From positions 558,001-622,000 of the forward strand of contig BCIX01000002.1 of the NCBI GenBank assembly GCA_001600095.1: 64,000 bases of DNA, given 5' to 3'. The translations under genes were made by a program, and so were the position numbers. The notes below the pieces were generated by a model, which worked only from the letters and a program-made list of their open reading frames with translations, made no database searches and was not told the origin of the DNA. This DNA is from Bullera alba (Eukaryota > Basidiomycota > Tremellomycetes > Tremellales > Bulleraceae). Shown here piece by piece: positions 44,519 to 56,447 of this stretch (position 1 is the stretch's first letter; every line of letters begins with the position of its first letter).

Positions 44519-46215
44519 GGCGATGTGATCGAAGTATCGGCGTACTCGCCAGCGAGATTACAGAAAACCTTCGGTGCTGATTGTTGAAATTATAGTAACA
44601 CTGTGACGACAAGTGGATAGATCAAGACTGGGCCACGACAGACAGATGAAGCGGTATGGATGGAGCAGACAATAAAAGGCTCAAACGCGCGCCGACATGA
44701 GGAAACGAGGGAAATCCTAATGTCCTCGAGGGTGACTCAACCGCCGAGCGCGCAAGAGGAGGCTGAACGTGGCACTTTCGACGCGTCGGAAGTCGCCGCC
44801 ATCCTGGTGAGTGCATGTGTCGGACGCGTCGCCTCTCATGTCTGTGCGGCTGGATCTGACCCAAATTCTCGACAACTTTACGACAACTCGCGTGAAGGTC
44901 TCTTCACGCCGCCAGTATAAGGTCTTGAGGATCAACTTCAAGCTTCAGAGCTTCAGCTCTCGTCGCGGATCGTCGACTCCGGGTCTGCGCTGGCCAGCGG
45001 CTCCGTTGTCACCTGTCGCCGATGCCGGGCGTCGGCACTTGGCTTCGTGGAGAAATGAAGAAGCGGTCCGAAGAAAGTCGCGCAGTATACATGCAGTATC
45101 TTCTAGTATCTTGGACCTGACGTACGAACATCGCTCACCCGAGTTCGAGGTTGATGATCAACCAGACTCCCAGAGACAGAGTTCCATCCTTGCGCCACCT
45201 TGCGCAGACCTGCGCAGGCAGGCGTAAGCCGGCAGACACAGCGTGGCGTTGGAACCATGCTCACACACAGCATCTCTTCATTTGCGATTTGAGGACGAGA
45301 GACAGAGTCAGAGAAGTCGCTAATTTGGCAATCGAAGTCAGAACACCGCCATCGGAAGTTCTCGACCTTTCTGGACTTTGTGACTGTACGAGAACAACAT
45401 CCGAAAGTACCTTATGCCTTCGGTCATCGGTGACTTCTTCATCAGAAAGCTATCGGCCGTATAGTTTCAAGCTGATCTTTTTTGGGCACCTCGTCTATCG
45501 CAAATTGTGCTGCTGTTTCATCACCTCAATCCTTCGGCTGCGACAGTCAGCCAGCCCGCGGTCGTCAACGGCAGCACCAGCCAGCACTCGTTGCAGTCTC
45601 ATGCACAGCTCACAGCGATCACTGACTGCGCCGTCGTCGTCGTCGCTGCGTTGCCACCATCGCCATGGTGAAGCTGGCGAGTCGGAGCGAGTCGTCATGC
45701 CGGTAGCGAGGTGACGCGACAGAAGAGGCCCCGAATTTTCAATTGAATGCTTAAAATCAGAGGCACAGGGAGGCACCTGGAGGCACCCTCAAACGTTAAG
45801 GGGCTGCTGCAATTGCCACCGGCCCCGGGGTGAGAGGAAGGGGGCCAAGGGCGGGCCGAGCGCGTCAAGCTCACCCATAACGTCATCGGTCCCAAAGTGG
45901 CATTTTTCGCTTAAATCAAGGAGTTCAGGGTTTGTGACTGTTTTGTGCATCGCCTCGTTTCTCATCCTCCTCCTCCTTCCCGTTGTTCTCTCATCGCCAA
46001 CTCCACTCATTCACCTCCTTCATCTTATTTCACAGCAGCAGTCGGAGAAAGCTATAAGCAGCCAGCTCACTTGCTCTCACTCGACTCACAACCACTACTC
46101 GCCCCGGGTAGACAACTTTCATCCATCACACGCCCATATCGACACTGCGAGCCACCTGGGCGACCAGCTCCAAACCCCGGGACAACACTCGACTCCCCTT
46201 TGCTCAACGCTATCA
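44519..46215. other. Intergenic between RAD21 and the zinc-finger gene
   Basis: About 1.7 kb between divergent starts. Short frames here have no domains. The final 280 bp before the zinc-finger start stay open and are rich in His/Ser/Leu codons, with CT-rich DNA (CCTCCTCCTCC), and are best read as 5' leader. A GCGCAGACCTGCGCAGG motif with inverted GCGCA elements lies near 45200-45225. Confidence 0.4.
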
Positions 46216-47213
46216 ATGTCCTACTCCTTCCCGTTCATCCCGGCCACCACCGACTACGACCCAGGCTTGGAGCTCGACTTTGACTCGTTCACACATAGCT
46301 CCCCCGGGTCGACAGACTTCACCTTCTCCTCTGCGTCGCCAGAGTCGAACAACCTGATCTCGCCCAAGGCATATTCGATCGAATCGCCAGAGGTTGTCGA
46401 CTTTTCAACCCTCAACGCGCCAATCATCCCAGTCATCCCCGAGATCACGTCTGAAGCCCTCGGCCTTCACCATCTCAATAGGTACCTCCACTACAAGGCC
46501 CTCGCCGCTCAGGTTGAAGCCATCACCGACCCCCTCGACGCTTTGATCGCGTCCTACGGCGACAAGCAGGAGATGAACCCTTTCTTCACCCCAGTCTTCC
46601 AACAGGTTCAACCTTCCGTCGCCGCCATGCATCACGCTCAGGCCCAAGCCCATCTGCAGGCTCACGAGGCGGCCGTCGCCAAAATGCGACCGGTGTACCG
46701 ATATGAACCCGCTCCTCCCATGTGGACGACCCAGTCCCTCTCCACCGCGTCGGTTGCTTCCGTCACCACGCCAGCCGGTCAAGATGACGGCGAAAACGAG
46801 CTCGAGTCGGACGATGGAAGCTTCATTGGTGAAAACACCGCTCTTCCCATCGCCAACCCCAAAGGCGGTGGTCGAGGATACGTTCCGGGCAAAACGCCCG
46901 ATGACCCCAAAAAACGACACAAGTGCTCTACTTGTGGTCGCGGCTTTGCACGAGCCTTCAACCTCAAAGTGAGCCAGAACGATCCCATGATACATCGAAT
47001 CACTGCTAACCTATTTCTTAGTCTCACATCCAAACCCACGACCCTCTTCGCTCCAAACCCTACCAATGCCCTCACGCCATGTGCAAGCGCGGATTCTCCC
47101 GCCTGCACGACCTCGAGCGACACCGTCAGGGTATCCACTCTGACGGACCGCTCGTGGACGCCAAACGTCAGGGCGTGCCACCTGCCACTGCCCGTGCGCA
47201 GGTACGCAAGTAA
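46216..47213 (+). CDS. C2H2 zinc-finger transcription factor
   Basis: About 310 residues in two exons, joined over an intron at about 46970-47021. The start MSYSFPFIPATTDYDPGLEL leads into an acidic and Ser-rich region that may activate transcription (LELDFDSFTHSSPGSTDF). The C-terminus has two C2H2 fingers: CSTCGRGFARAFNLKSHIQT followed by CPHAMCKRGFSRLHDLERH. The spacing is C-X2-C-X12-H-X3-H in the first and a four-residue Cys gap in the second, as in fungal regulators with an RGFARAFNLK first finger. The intron falls inside the first finger and must be removed to complete it. The target genes are unknown. The frame is open upstream, but the 46216 ATG is the first after the leader that looks coding. 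Confidence 0.87.
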
Positions 47214-47639
47214 CCGCTGCTCAGCAGCACCGAATAAACAAGAGTAGCTTTTCGCGCTCTACCAACCTCTTTCCGACTCCAACCCCCCGTATCGGCATAC
47301 CGAGTCTTCCGAATCTCCAAAACGCAGCGCCGCGCTGTTTTCGGGCCTGATCATCGATCAGGTGTAGACCTAGGGTATCTCGATTTTGATAGTCGGCCCC
47401 AACCTTTTCTCTTTTTCTTTGTATACGACCGCCTCATCCATCCCGCGAACCCAAAGGGTGAGCCTAGTGATAGGATCTTGGATCGTCGATAGTAGATAGT
47501 ATGAACACACGAAGTATTAGACCATTTCCGTACGAGATGAATCATTCAGACCTCGATAAGACTCTTGGCGCTCTCGTTTCGAATATCATGAAACGGTCAT
47601 CTGTTTTCGAGTTCGCGTTTCTCTTTTTCCTGCTTGAAC
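47214..47639. other. Spacer between the zinc-finger gene and the DUF218 gene
   Basis: 426 bp expected to contain the 3' region of the zinc-finger gene and the promoter of the next. No gene-like feature is seen. Confidence 0.4.
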
Positions 47640-48847
47640 ATGCTGCCAACGACGAATCGACTGTATACGCGGCACAGCACCGCTGGGCAGCTGTTCAACC
47701 AGCTGCGCCAGCGGACAAGGCTCACCAACCTAGCAGTGTCGCTCCTGACGCTATCGCTATGCCTTTCGCTGCTGCTCAACACGAGCTACATACTGTCCTC
47801 TCGTCCGACTCGAGTTGCGAGCGGGTGGGAGGATTTGCTCAGCGATGATCGGATATCGAGTGGGATACCGCTGAGCATCGAGTCCACGGTGGAGCGCGAC
47901 CCCAAGTACTCGACCCTCGACCATATGATCATGGTGCCCGGGCACGCGATTTGGATCGGCAACGATCCTGGAAGAGCAGGCGACGATGACCAGTGGATTT
48001 TGGAGAACATGCAGAAGGGAGGGAGTGTTCGGACATATAGAAAACATATAGAGAGGGGAATAGAGCTGCTCAAGAGTGATACAAACTCACTGCTCGTGTT
48101 CTCTGGGTAGGTTATGAGCGTCTACTCATCGCTAACAGATAGCGGCGCAACGAGATCACCTCCTTCACCACCTTTACCAGAATCCTTGTCCTACCTCTCC
48201 CTAGCGCACTCGCTGAATCTGCTCCCCTCGACGCCTATACCCAATGCTCTACCGCTCAATCTCCGAGTAGCAACAGAGGAGTACGCCTTGGATTCGTACC
48301 AAAATCTACTATTCGCCCTAGCGAGGTTCAAGGAGGTCACCTCGCAGTATCCCTCTAGAGTCACCGTTGTCGGCTACGGAATGAAGCGGGCCAGGTGGGT
48401 CACAGTCCAGCCTGTCACACTGCTAATATCTAGATTTGATCACCTGCATCGTGCGGCCATATCCTACCCTCGGGACAACTTCACCTACGTCGGTATCGAC
48501 GATGAAGGCGACGTGACACCGCATTACGCAGGAGAGGCGAGTGATTGCCTGACTGTATCCTTGGCGGGACTAATGCGTACATCTAGCTCAAGTACGGCTT
48601 CCTCCCCTTCGTATCCTCGCCATCAGGCTGTCACCCACCCTTGTCGATGAAACGTCTTCTGCGCAACCCGTACTCCCGGTATCACCCATACCACACCTCG
48701 TGCCCCGAGCTCGCCAAGCTGTTCGAGTGGTGTCCGCCTCCCGATCCAGCTCGGGACGTGCAGCTCGGTGAAGTCACAGTGAGACAGTTCACTGGTCAAT
48801 TGCCCTGGCGCGTGACCAGCACCAAGTTTGACAGAGAGAGGGACTAG
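47640..48847 (+). CDS. DUF218 (YdcF-like) membrane-anchored protein
   Basis: About 360 residues, start MLPTTNRLYTRHSTAGQLFN at 47640. One signal-anchor helix (LAVSLLTLSLCLSLLLNTSY) is followed by the DUF218 domain: MVPGHAIWIGNDPG, GIELLKSDTNSLLVFSGGATR, EEYALDSYQNLLFALARF, VTVVGYGMKRARF and FDHLHRAAISYP. The pattern matches a conserved fungal DUF218 family whose activity is not known. A short intron interrupts the VFSGGATR motif (around 48107-48142), another lies near 48394-48434, and a third precedes the FKYGFLPFVSS part. It ends only 34 bp from the stop of RPO41, so the two transcripts must overlap or share a 3' boundary. Confidence 0.85.
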
Positions 48848-48881
48848 CCCATAATGCATGTTGGTACTGTACAAATGGGGG

Positions 48882-51800
48882 CTATGAGAAAAAGTATGCT
48901 GAATCCCGAATCTTCTCAATCTGGAACTCGCCCTTGGGCGGTGTGGCTGGCAATACGTCTCTTATCTTGACGTACTTCGTGCCAGCAAAGGTGTACACTT
49001 CACCGCCCCTCTCTTGAAGGTGCGCGGTGTACTCTGACATGGACATGGCCGTCTTTTCGTCGATCTTGAGATCAATGTCGTCCGCGGCGGGTTCGGTCTC
49101 GCTGTCGATGGCACCAGAGATGTCCTCTCCGAATACTTCAATCTCCGCGGCCACCAAGTTTGCCTCGGACGTGCTGGCTTCCGACATGCTGGCAACCGTG
49201 TTCGCATTTTCCAAGCTCGCCTTTACACGCGCCCGTCGCGCAGTTTCCTTCTTTGCTCTCGAATCAGACGCGACGTGGATCGCCCTAGCTTGTTCCAAAG
49301 GGATGTAGTTGTCCCCGTTTCGTTCGATAAACTGCACGTCAGCGACTTGCTCTTTGCTCTAGACTCACCTCTTCTCTGAGCTGTCCGATCAGATCCCTCG
49401 AATGAAGTTGGATGAAACAATCTCGAATCGACTCTGACATCCGCTCGACCGTTGACGGGTGGGTCCAATACGAGTCGTGCACCGCAGCAAAGGCCATGCC
49501 CTGCTTAGCGCAAGACAGCGCGGTGAGGTACATGTGTGTGGCGTCGAGCGAGTGGATAAAGTTGGGTGGGAAGGCCGACGCCTGCTTTGTTGCTGAGACC
49601 TCGGATGGCTTATTGGGGTCGGTGACGTAGACGCTCTGCAAGGACGTCATGTATTGTACCTTGTTTGCCTTTCGGTATGGCTGGACGATTGGGAGCCCAA
49701 AGTGCGTGGTCCAGATGACAGCAGTCATAGACTCTTTAGGCGCTTTGACTTTGCGTGTTCTACCTGAGCCTTCCACCTTTTCTTCCTGGACTGCCTTGTC
49801 AATCTCCGACAAGACGCTGTGCGGGATGGACCTCGAGAGCAGCCTTGCGGACGTGGTCAACCATTCCTGAATATCTTTGGCACCAGAGAATAGATCGCCA
49901 ATACAGGAAAGAACCTGACGTCAGCTCGCATTCGGGCAAAGTATTGACTCACTGTCTTCGCGACATATGCGGAGACGGAGAAGATGTTTGACGAGTTGAG
50001 ATCACCTCTAGCCTCGAGCTGCTTGGCAATCTGATCTCTTGCGCCGACAAAAGTCACTCCGTAGACAGTCGTCATAACTGTCTGCTTGACAATCTTTCTC
50101 CCCAGTGGCTCTTTGATGAGCTGAGCCAATGCCACACCTTCCTTCTTGTCCGCCTCGATCATCTTGTTGACAATGTCGACGACCCGACTGTACACGTCCG
50201 AAGGCCTGTCACCATTCTCGAGATTGACGGCCTTTGCACCCTGCACATCTCCACCAAGTGCGGCGTAGTGCTGCATTCCATTACACGTTCCATCCTGATG
50301 CACGGGCAGACCGCATTGGTACTCTTCGGGATTGGGCGAACGAAGCGCGTTGGTGACTTCGACACAAGTCGCGAGACATTGCCATGGGTCTTCTGCCTTG
50401 AGCCACCATCGGGATCCTCCTAGCGGATTGTCGGCAGATTCGAAGATTTCCGCCTCGTGGGCCTGGGTGAACCTCGCCCTTTCCTCAAAGCTCATCTTGT
50501 CGTAACCATACACGTTGGCGAGGTGGATCTGCAGCCACCGTAGACCAGTCTTCCCAAGCGGCTTCTTGTCCGCGAACATGAGCAAACCTCTGTTCATGTC
50601 GTCTCCGGTCGGCGAGAGATATGGTGGGATCGGGTAGCACCTGCCTCTGAAGTCCATATTGTGAGGTAGAAAGAAGACATCGTGGACGAACGCTCTGGCG
50701 ATTTCAAGCGTGTAATTCTGCTTGCAACGCTCCGCATGGTCCTTCCTCTGCTGCGTGGTGACCCGCTTGAACTCGTACAGGAAGGGGATTCGTTGCGTGA
50801 CGTCTTTCGGTTTCTCGGGATAGACATAATTGGCCTTCTCTGCTGAATTGGGGATGTCGGCGATCGCATCACCAGAATTCCAGGCCTCAATCATCGTGTC
50901 GAATACCTTTCGGTTGATCCGCCATCGAGTCTGCGATAGGACATCCAGGGCGTGAAGCAGTGGTTCGGCGAGATCCTTCGAGATGGCCTCTTTGATGTGA
51001 GCCTTTTGTTCCATTGAGTTCTTAGTCCGCATGATATCGGCTGCATAGAGTCAGCCGAGTGGTCGGATTCAGACTTACTCTTATGACGAAGATATCCGCC
51101 CTCTGAGAATCCTTTCCAAGGGAGAGGCTGGACCAACATGGGAAGGTTCTTGGGGTGCACGATCGAAGAGATGAAATCTGAGCTGAGCTTTGCCGCGACG
51201 ATAGGGTTGATCTTGATCAAACCCAGCTTCTTCCCTCGCACATACTCGTACGTGTGAATGAATGCCGCCTGATCTTGTTTTCTAAAGCATCAGCCAAGTC
51301 ACCGAATGATTACTCACACTACCTGGCCCGTTTTGTCGCTAACACCGGTCCGCTCCACCTTTGCCGTCTTCACACACATGGTCAAAAGCCAACTGCCGAT
51401 CTCGATGTTTGTCTTTTGCGTCCATGAAGGAGTCCAGTACTTGTTCCAAGCCTCGTGAACGGCTGTGTCATCCTCCATCTTCAGCCCGATCTTGTTCCAT
51501 GCGTCCTCGATCATATCCGGGCCCCTGGGTGTGCGGGTCTCTGCCAATAGCCTCGTCCAAAGTGGCGAGTTGCTTCCAGAAACATTCTTCAACGTCTCGG
51601 CGTGATACTCCGTTTCCGCCGCTTTGCCGACTGCGAGCATCGCCCGGACCGCCTTGATTCCGTCCGCTATCCCGCTCGAGCCCAAACCCCTCATCAACGA
51701 GAGTACGGTGATCAGAGCGAGTTTTTCCGTTGGAACGACCGTGAGGTAGAGATATAGCGCCTCTTCCATCAATCCGGTGTTCAGAGTCTTGTTGATGTCG

Positions 51801-53075
51801 GAAGTCCCGACATCCTCCTCGTCCTTCATGGTCAAGGACCTGGATGTTTCCACCCGTTCCCGCATGAGCTCTAGCTCATCTCTAATCTTGACAGTCAGAT
51901 CCTCGACCCAGCGGTGCATCCAGGCTTGTAGCTGATTCCGTTGTAGGATGGCCGCCCGCTGCTCGCCTCGCTCCTCCATCGCCTTGGCCGACCGGACCAA
52001 CTCTTCCCGTGCGACTTCGTACGACGCCTCCTCCAGTGCTTTCTGCCGAGCAAGAGGCAGGTTGGCGGTGCCGATATTGCTCAGTGCACGCCGAAGGCCG
52101 AGGATTTGGAAACGAGTTTGATCCGCCTCGGGATCGGATCCAGGTTTGGCGATCTTTCCGTCAGCTCTGATCGCCTTCATTGACGCACCTCTTGTACCGC
52201 CTTCAATTCGGGAACTGTATCATGGGCCAAGATCTCCCTCTCTAGCTCGCTCTTTTGCCTCAGATCTTCAACCTCGGCCACCAATCGAGGCATGACATTC
52301 TCTTTCGCTGCTTGTTGCAATTTATCGAGCGCCAGTTCCCAGTCATCCTGTTTGATTCCAAGCATTAGATCCTGAGCAGAGATCTCCCCCGTCGCCAAGA
52401 AAGGTAGCAGACGATCCAGCGAAGCATCGGCTCTGATCGTTAGCAAAGTCACTTTGTACGATCGACTCACCCTACCAAACCCGCAAACAAGCCTCTATAC
52501 ACCCTGATACCATCGTTCACAAGTACCGGCCGACTGCCCCATGGTGCACCATTCTGGTCGTGCCACCGTGTGACCGTGTCCAGGGCCCGCTCTCTCCATC
52601 TTGACGAGAACGGGTGGTCGCCTCTACCGAGAATGGTCAAGGCTTCTGCCATCCTGCCGAAAAGTTCCGCGTCGGGCGGCAATCGCTCGCCCCTTTTGGC
52701 GTCCGCCAGCATCTGTCTGAACATTTGAAACGCTCTAGGAACGTGCTCCTCCCTCCGTAGACAGATCGAGATCATTGAAATTGTGTCTATTACGCTGCCG
52801 GACGGGTAGGCCTTTTGGTGTTCGATCGGGATGCCCTCGGTCCAGAGTTCTGGGTGGATCATAGTTGGGAGTTGTATCAGACGCCGTTGGCCACCGGGTG
52901 GTATCATTGGATTGGCTCCAAGGGAAGCGTGGGACGTGATGGCTTCCGGCTCGGGCTCTTCTGCCAACTGAGCCATCGGCGAGCGGCTAGGTGTCGTCGG
53001 GGTGACATAGCTTCGCAGAGCAGAGGGTCTGACTACCCTGTTTTGAAGGGTTCGTATGCGTATCTGCCGAAGCAT
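48882..53075 (-). CDS. RPO41: Mitochondrial RNA polymerase Rpo41
   Basis: Single-subunit, phage-type RNA polymerase that transcribes mitochondrial DNA. About 1,300 residues. The start MLRQIRIRTLQNRVVRPSAL at 53075 is a strong presequence; an upstream GTG in frame is not used. The N-terminal extension has PPR-like helical sequence (MFRQMLADAKRGERLPPDAE). The polymerase core shows NMDFRGRCYPIPPYLSPTGD, HQDGTCNGMQHYAALGGD (with the catalytic Asp), KQTVMTTVYGVTFVGARDQI and AVHDSYWTHP (second catalytic Asp). The end IEKIRDSAYFFS matches the usual C-terminus. RPO41 is, from memory, a MAT-locus gene in Cryptococcus. Confidence 0.95.
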
Positions 53076-53400
53076 CGCCGTGTGTCCACAGCACTGGCTA
53101 TGGATACGAGTCACAGCGTCGAGTCTGAGAGTGTGTTTGAGCGTAAGTTATAGAGCAATCGTCGATCGTCTGCCGCTATACCAGGTTGCAGGTAGTTCGC
53201 TGGACCACTGGACGTCTGCAGACGAGAAAAATACGGCGAGCCAGGTGGCAACATCACGTGACGTCAATGTTATCGGAGATCGCCGCTGAGATCCCAAGGC
53301 CGGCCCCGGGTAAGCTAGGCAACAGCAGCATGCCAGCAGCAGCTCCATCTGTCAAGAGCTCAAGGTATACATCAGCTTGTATACGTCGAGCCCAGTCAAG
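53076..53400. promoter_or_regulatory. Divergent promoter region between RPO41 and the armadillo gene
   Basis: 325 bp between two start codons pointing away from each other. A CACGTGACGTCA string near 53254-53265 combines an E-box (CACGTG) with a CRE-like TGACGTCA and is a plausible transcription-factor site; its role is not shown. Confidence 0.45.
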
Positions 53401-56263
53401 ATGACTCAGAGCATATCCCAGTCACTCATACAGGCCATCTCAAATGGGTATGAGGGGTCCCAAGTCCAATTGTTGAAAGACCTCAAGAACAGCATCATCG
53501 GGAACACATGGAAGAAGGTCGAGGCTGCAGAGGACAGCGTTCTGTTGTCATGGTGCGTGATCCTCTCATACAATGCTAATGATCAGCCTGCTGGATATCC
53601 TTCAGCGGGGACAGAGTAGTCCATCCCCTCTACATATCGAAGCTGCGACTGAGACCGCGGTGATCGTTGGCTCCCTGGCGAATGGTATGTGATGAGGTGT
53701 AAACTCAACTTTACGGTCGCTGACACGGGTTGAAGTTGGTCCTCTCACCCTGAAACCGCTTCTACAAGCTGGAGTTCCAGCAAAGCTTTTGTCTGCAATC
53801 AAGTCGATCTCAGCCCGGAACGAAAGTCAAGCTCGGAAAGCGTTGGCAGCATTGATGCGAGCACTACGCAATGTTCTCGTCTCGACAGCCGACATATTCT
53901 GGGGACACATGTGGGGAGTTGGCGCAGAGAAGAAGGTGGTGGGGACAGGACTCGTGGGAGATGTACCCATGTCATCCAAGTCTAAGCTGGGTTCGGGTAA
54001 AGGAAGGACCTGGAAGGTCGATGCTATGCGATCCCTCAACCTGATGTACGAGGTGGGTTCAAGGCTAGTGATCAACGCTAATTGTACAGCAATCAAACCT
54101 CAGAACACTGCTCCATATCATGGAGACGACATCCGATACTCAGACTATCCTACCCCTCTATCAGCTATTGGCTCGGCTGGTCGTCCTACCTAGTCATCGA
54201 GAGGCGTTGGCTCGATGGAGACCTGGTTCTGCTATTGCTGGGCCCTCTCGCTCTCCGGATCTCCCATTTATCGTCTCTCACCTCCTCGTCACTATTGACG
54301 ACACCAGCTCTGTTTCTCCAGCTTCGCGCAAAGCCAATTCAAAGCTACTAGAATCTGGCCTGGATCTCCTCGCAACCTTGACAAAGGGTGAAGCCGCCAC
54401 AGCTGCGGCAATACGAAATTGGACCACGCCCGACCTCGATCCGGCCTCAAGTGTACATGATCTGGATGTAGAAATGGAGGCGATCCAGATAGATAGGGGG
54501 AGGGCCGCGCCCGGATTCATGGGCGTCCTCGTTGATCTGCTCTTCGCCGGCCCTGCTCCCGTCAGAATAGCCGCGGCTAACTGGTGAGTCGCCAACCGAA
54601 GCCTCCGCTGACTGTAGCCTCACCAATATCATCAAAGCGGACAAGGGGGCTAAAACGACAGACCGGGTCAGATCAACAGTGCTGAATATGCAACTCCTGG
54701 ACGTCACCGCAAAGCTGCTCAAGACCGAGACGCTGGAGGGCAAAGTCAAGCTATGCTTCATCCTCGGTAGGTACATACGGCGTGGATTGGAGCTAACGTC
54801 AGCCGCGCTGGTATCCGATGACTCGCAGCTGCAGCAGAATGCCGCAGAGCACGGGTGCCCAGAACTACTAGTGGAGATGATGCACGATATTGATCGTGCA
54901 GAACAAAAGGGCGAATTGGGAGCCGATCTCGCCTCTAGGAGTCAGGAGGTGAGCTCAATGACAGTGGCATCCGCTAATTCTTAGGCTGTCCTACTTGCCC
55001 TTGCATCACTGTCGTTTTTGTGCGAATCCAACAGATCCACCATCACCGACATTACCCCTCCCTTCCTGCCTCACCTCCTCAAATCGCTCTCTCACTCGTC
55101 CTACGGCGTTCGAGCGGCTGCGTGTCAATTGACACGAGCGCTATCTCGAAATGTGGCCGTCCTCCGCACAAGCCTAGTCGACAGTGGAGTCGGAGAACAG
55201 ATCGTGGTGACGCTCAAACGGGAGGTGGAGGCACGTCGACCCTCGACCTCGAGCCACGCTCTGGACGATGACGAGGACGACATGGGCGAACGATCATGGA
55301 CTGTAGAAGTCGCAGCTACGGCCACAATCTGTAATTTGATTGCCGACTTTTCGCCTCTGAAAGCAGTAAGTCTCAGCCCCAATCGGACTCGAGCTGACAG
55401 TCAGACCGTTCTGAAGAATGGGGGAATTGAGCTTCTTTGCGAACTTTCTCAAGCGCCATATGAGCCACTGGCGCTCAACGCCTTGTGGGCTTTGAAGAAC
55501 TTGACATTCCACGCCCTCGACTCGCTCAAGAACCAAGTCATGGCCATTCTCTCATGGGACAAGCTGAAATCGTGAGTCAAACCCCCTGTTCCTCGCTGAC
55601 GGTCAGGTTGATCGGGCCTGACACGCCGACGAGCTTGAGAGCACAGGCATTTGAGATCACGCAGAACCTGCTCGCGGAGGCACAACCCTCCGACGTCGCT
55701 CGTACGCTGGACTTGCTTGGCGGTTCAGACTTTCTGGACATTCTGGCCAGATCGTCTAGAGAGGGTGTAGACGTCGACATCAGGGTTCCAGTGAGTCTTG
55801 CCCCCACTATCCCAGGCTTGCGTCAGCTCACTGAGGTTGTACAGGCGTTGTACGTAGTTTCCAACTTGGCGCTCGGGAATGAGAAGACGAGAAATACCGT
55901 CGTGGCCAAAGTCGAGATCCTAGAGGTCCTCTCTGAAGCAGTGGTGGGTCGCTCGAACCCTTCAGATCATAAAGATTGATGCTGATTGTCGTTCAGAACG
56001 CTCGAGCCGATTCTGTCAAGATCCCGGCGTTAAGAGCACTACGGCATTTGATCGAGTCCAATCCCCGTACCCACCGCCCAAGGCAGAGTATGATTGATCT
56101 CCTACAGCCGTATCAGCTCAAGGCCCGGCTGAAGGAACTGACGGAATCGAGTCCGAGCCTCGACGTGTGTCAGGGCGCAATGGCTTTATTGGAAACTCTG
56201 GACAAAGGAAGAGATAGTCCAACTACAGCTACTGTCACCGGCGCCAGCCAAGTCAAGATATAA
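53401..56263 (+). CDS. Armadillo-repeat protein, ARMC8/Gid5-like
   Basis: About 830 residues of stacked helical repeats, start MTQSISQSLIQAISNGYEGS. Repeat-like segments include AIKSISARNESQARKALAAL, SVLNMQ/VTAKLLKTETLEGKVK, APVRIAAANCLTNIIKADKG, YGVRAAACQLTRALSRNVAV, EPLALNALWALKNLTFHAL and ALYVVSNLALGNEKTRNTV. The layout is like ARMC8, the scaffold subunit (Gid5/Vid28 in yeast) of the GID/CTLH ubiquitin ligase that degrades gluconeogenic enzymes. About eight short introns. It runs convergent with MYO2, leaving about 180 bp between stops. Family identity rests on repeat type and length and is less certain than the repeat assignment. Confidence 0.8.
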
Positions 56264-56447
56264 GCGGGAAACAAGGACCCGTAGGGACCTGTGGGATCGT
56301 ACAGTGATATACATGGCAAAGTAGTAATGTAGGAGCACTACTGTGAATTCGTACTCGAATGTAAGCTATGATCGCCCGCCCTTGCCCTCGTAATGTATAG
56401 ATGGAATGACATGATGAATGCGTTAATGACTCCGAAGGGTGACGGTT

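Noticed and set aside
45934..46215. N-terminal extension of the zinc-finger protein (LCIASFLILLLLPVV)
   Set aside because: There is no ATG before 46216 in this frame, and the composition is that of CT-rich leader DNA.
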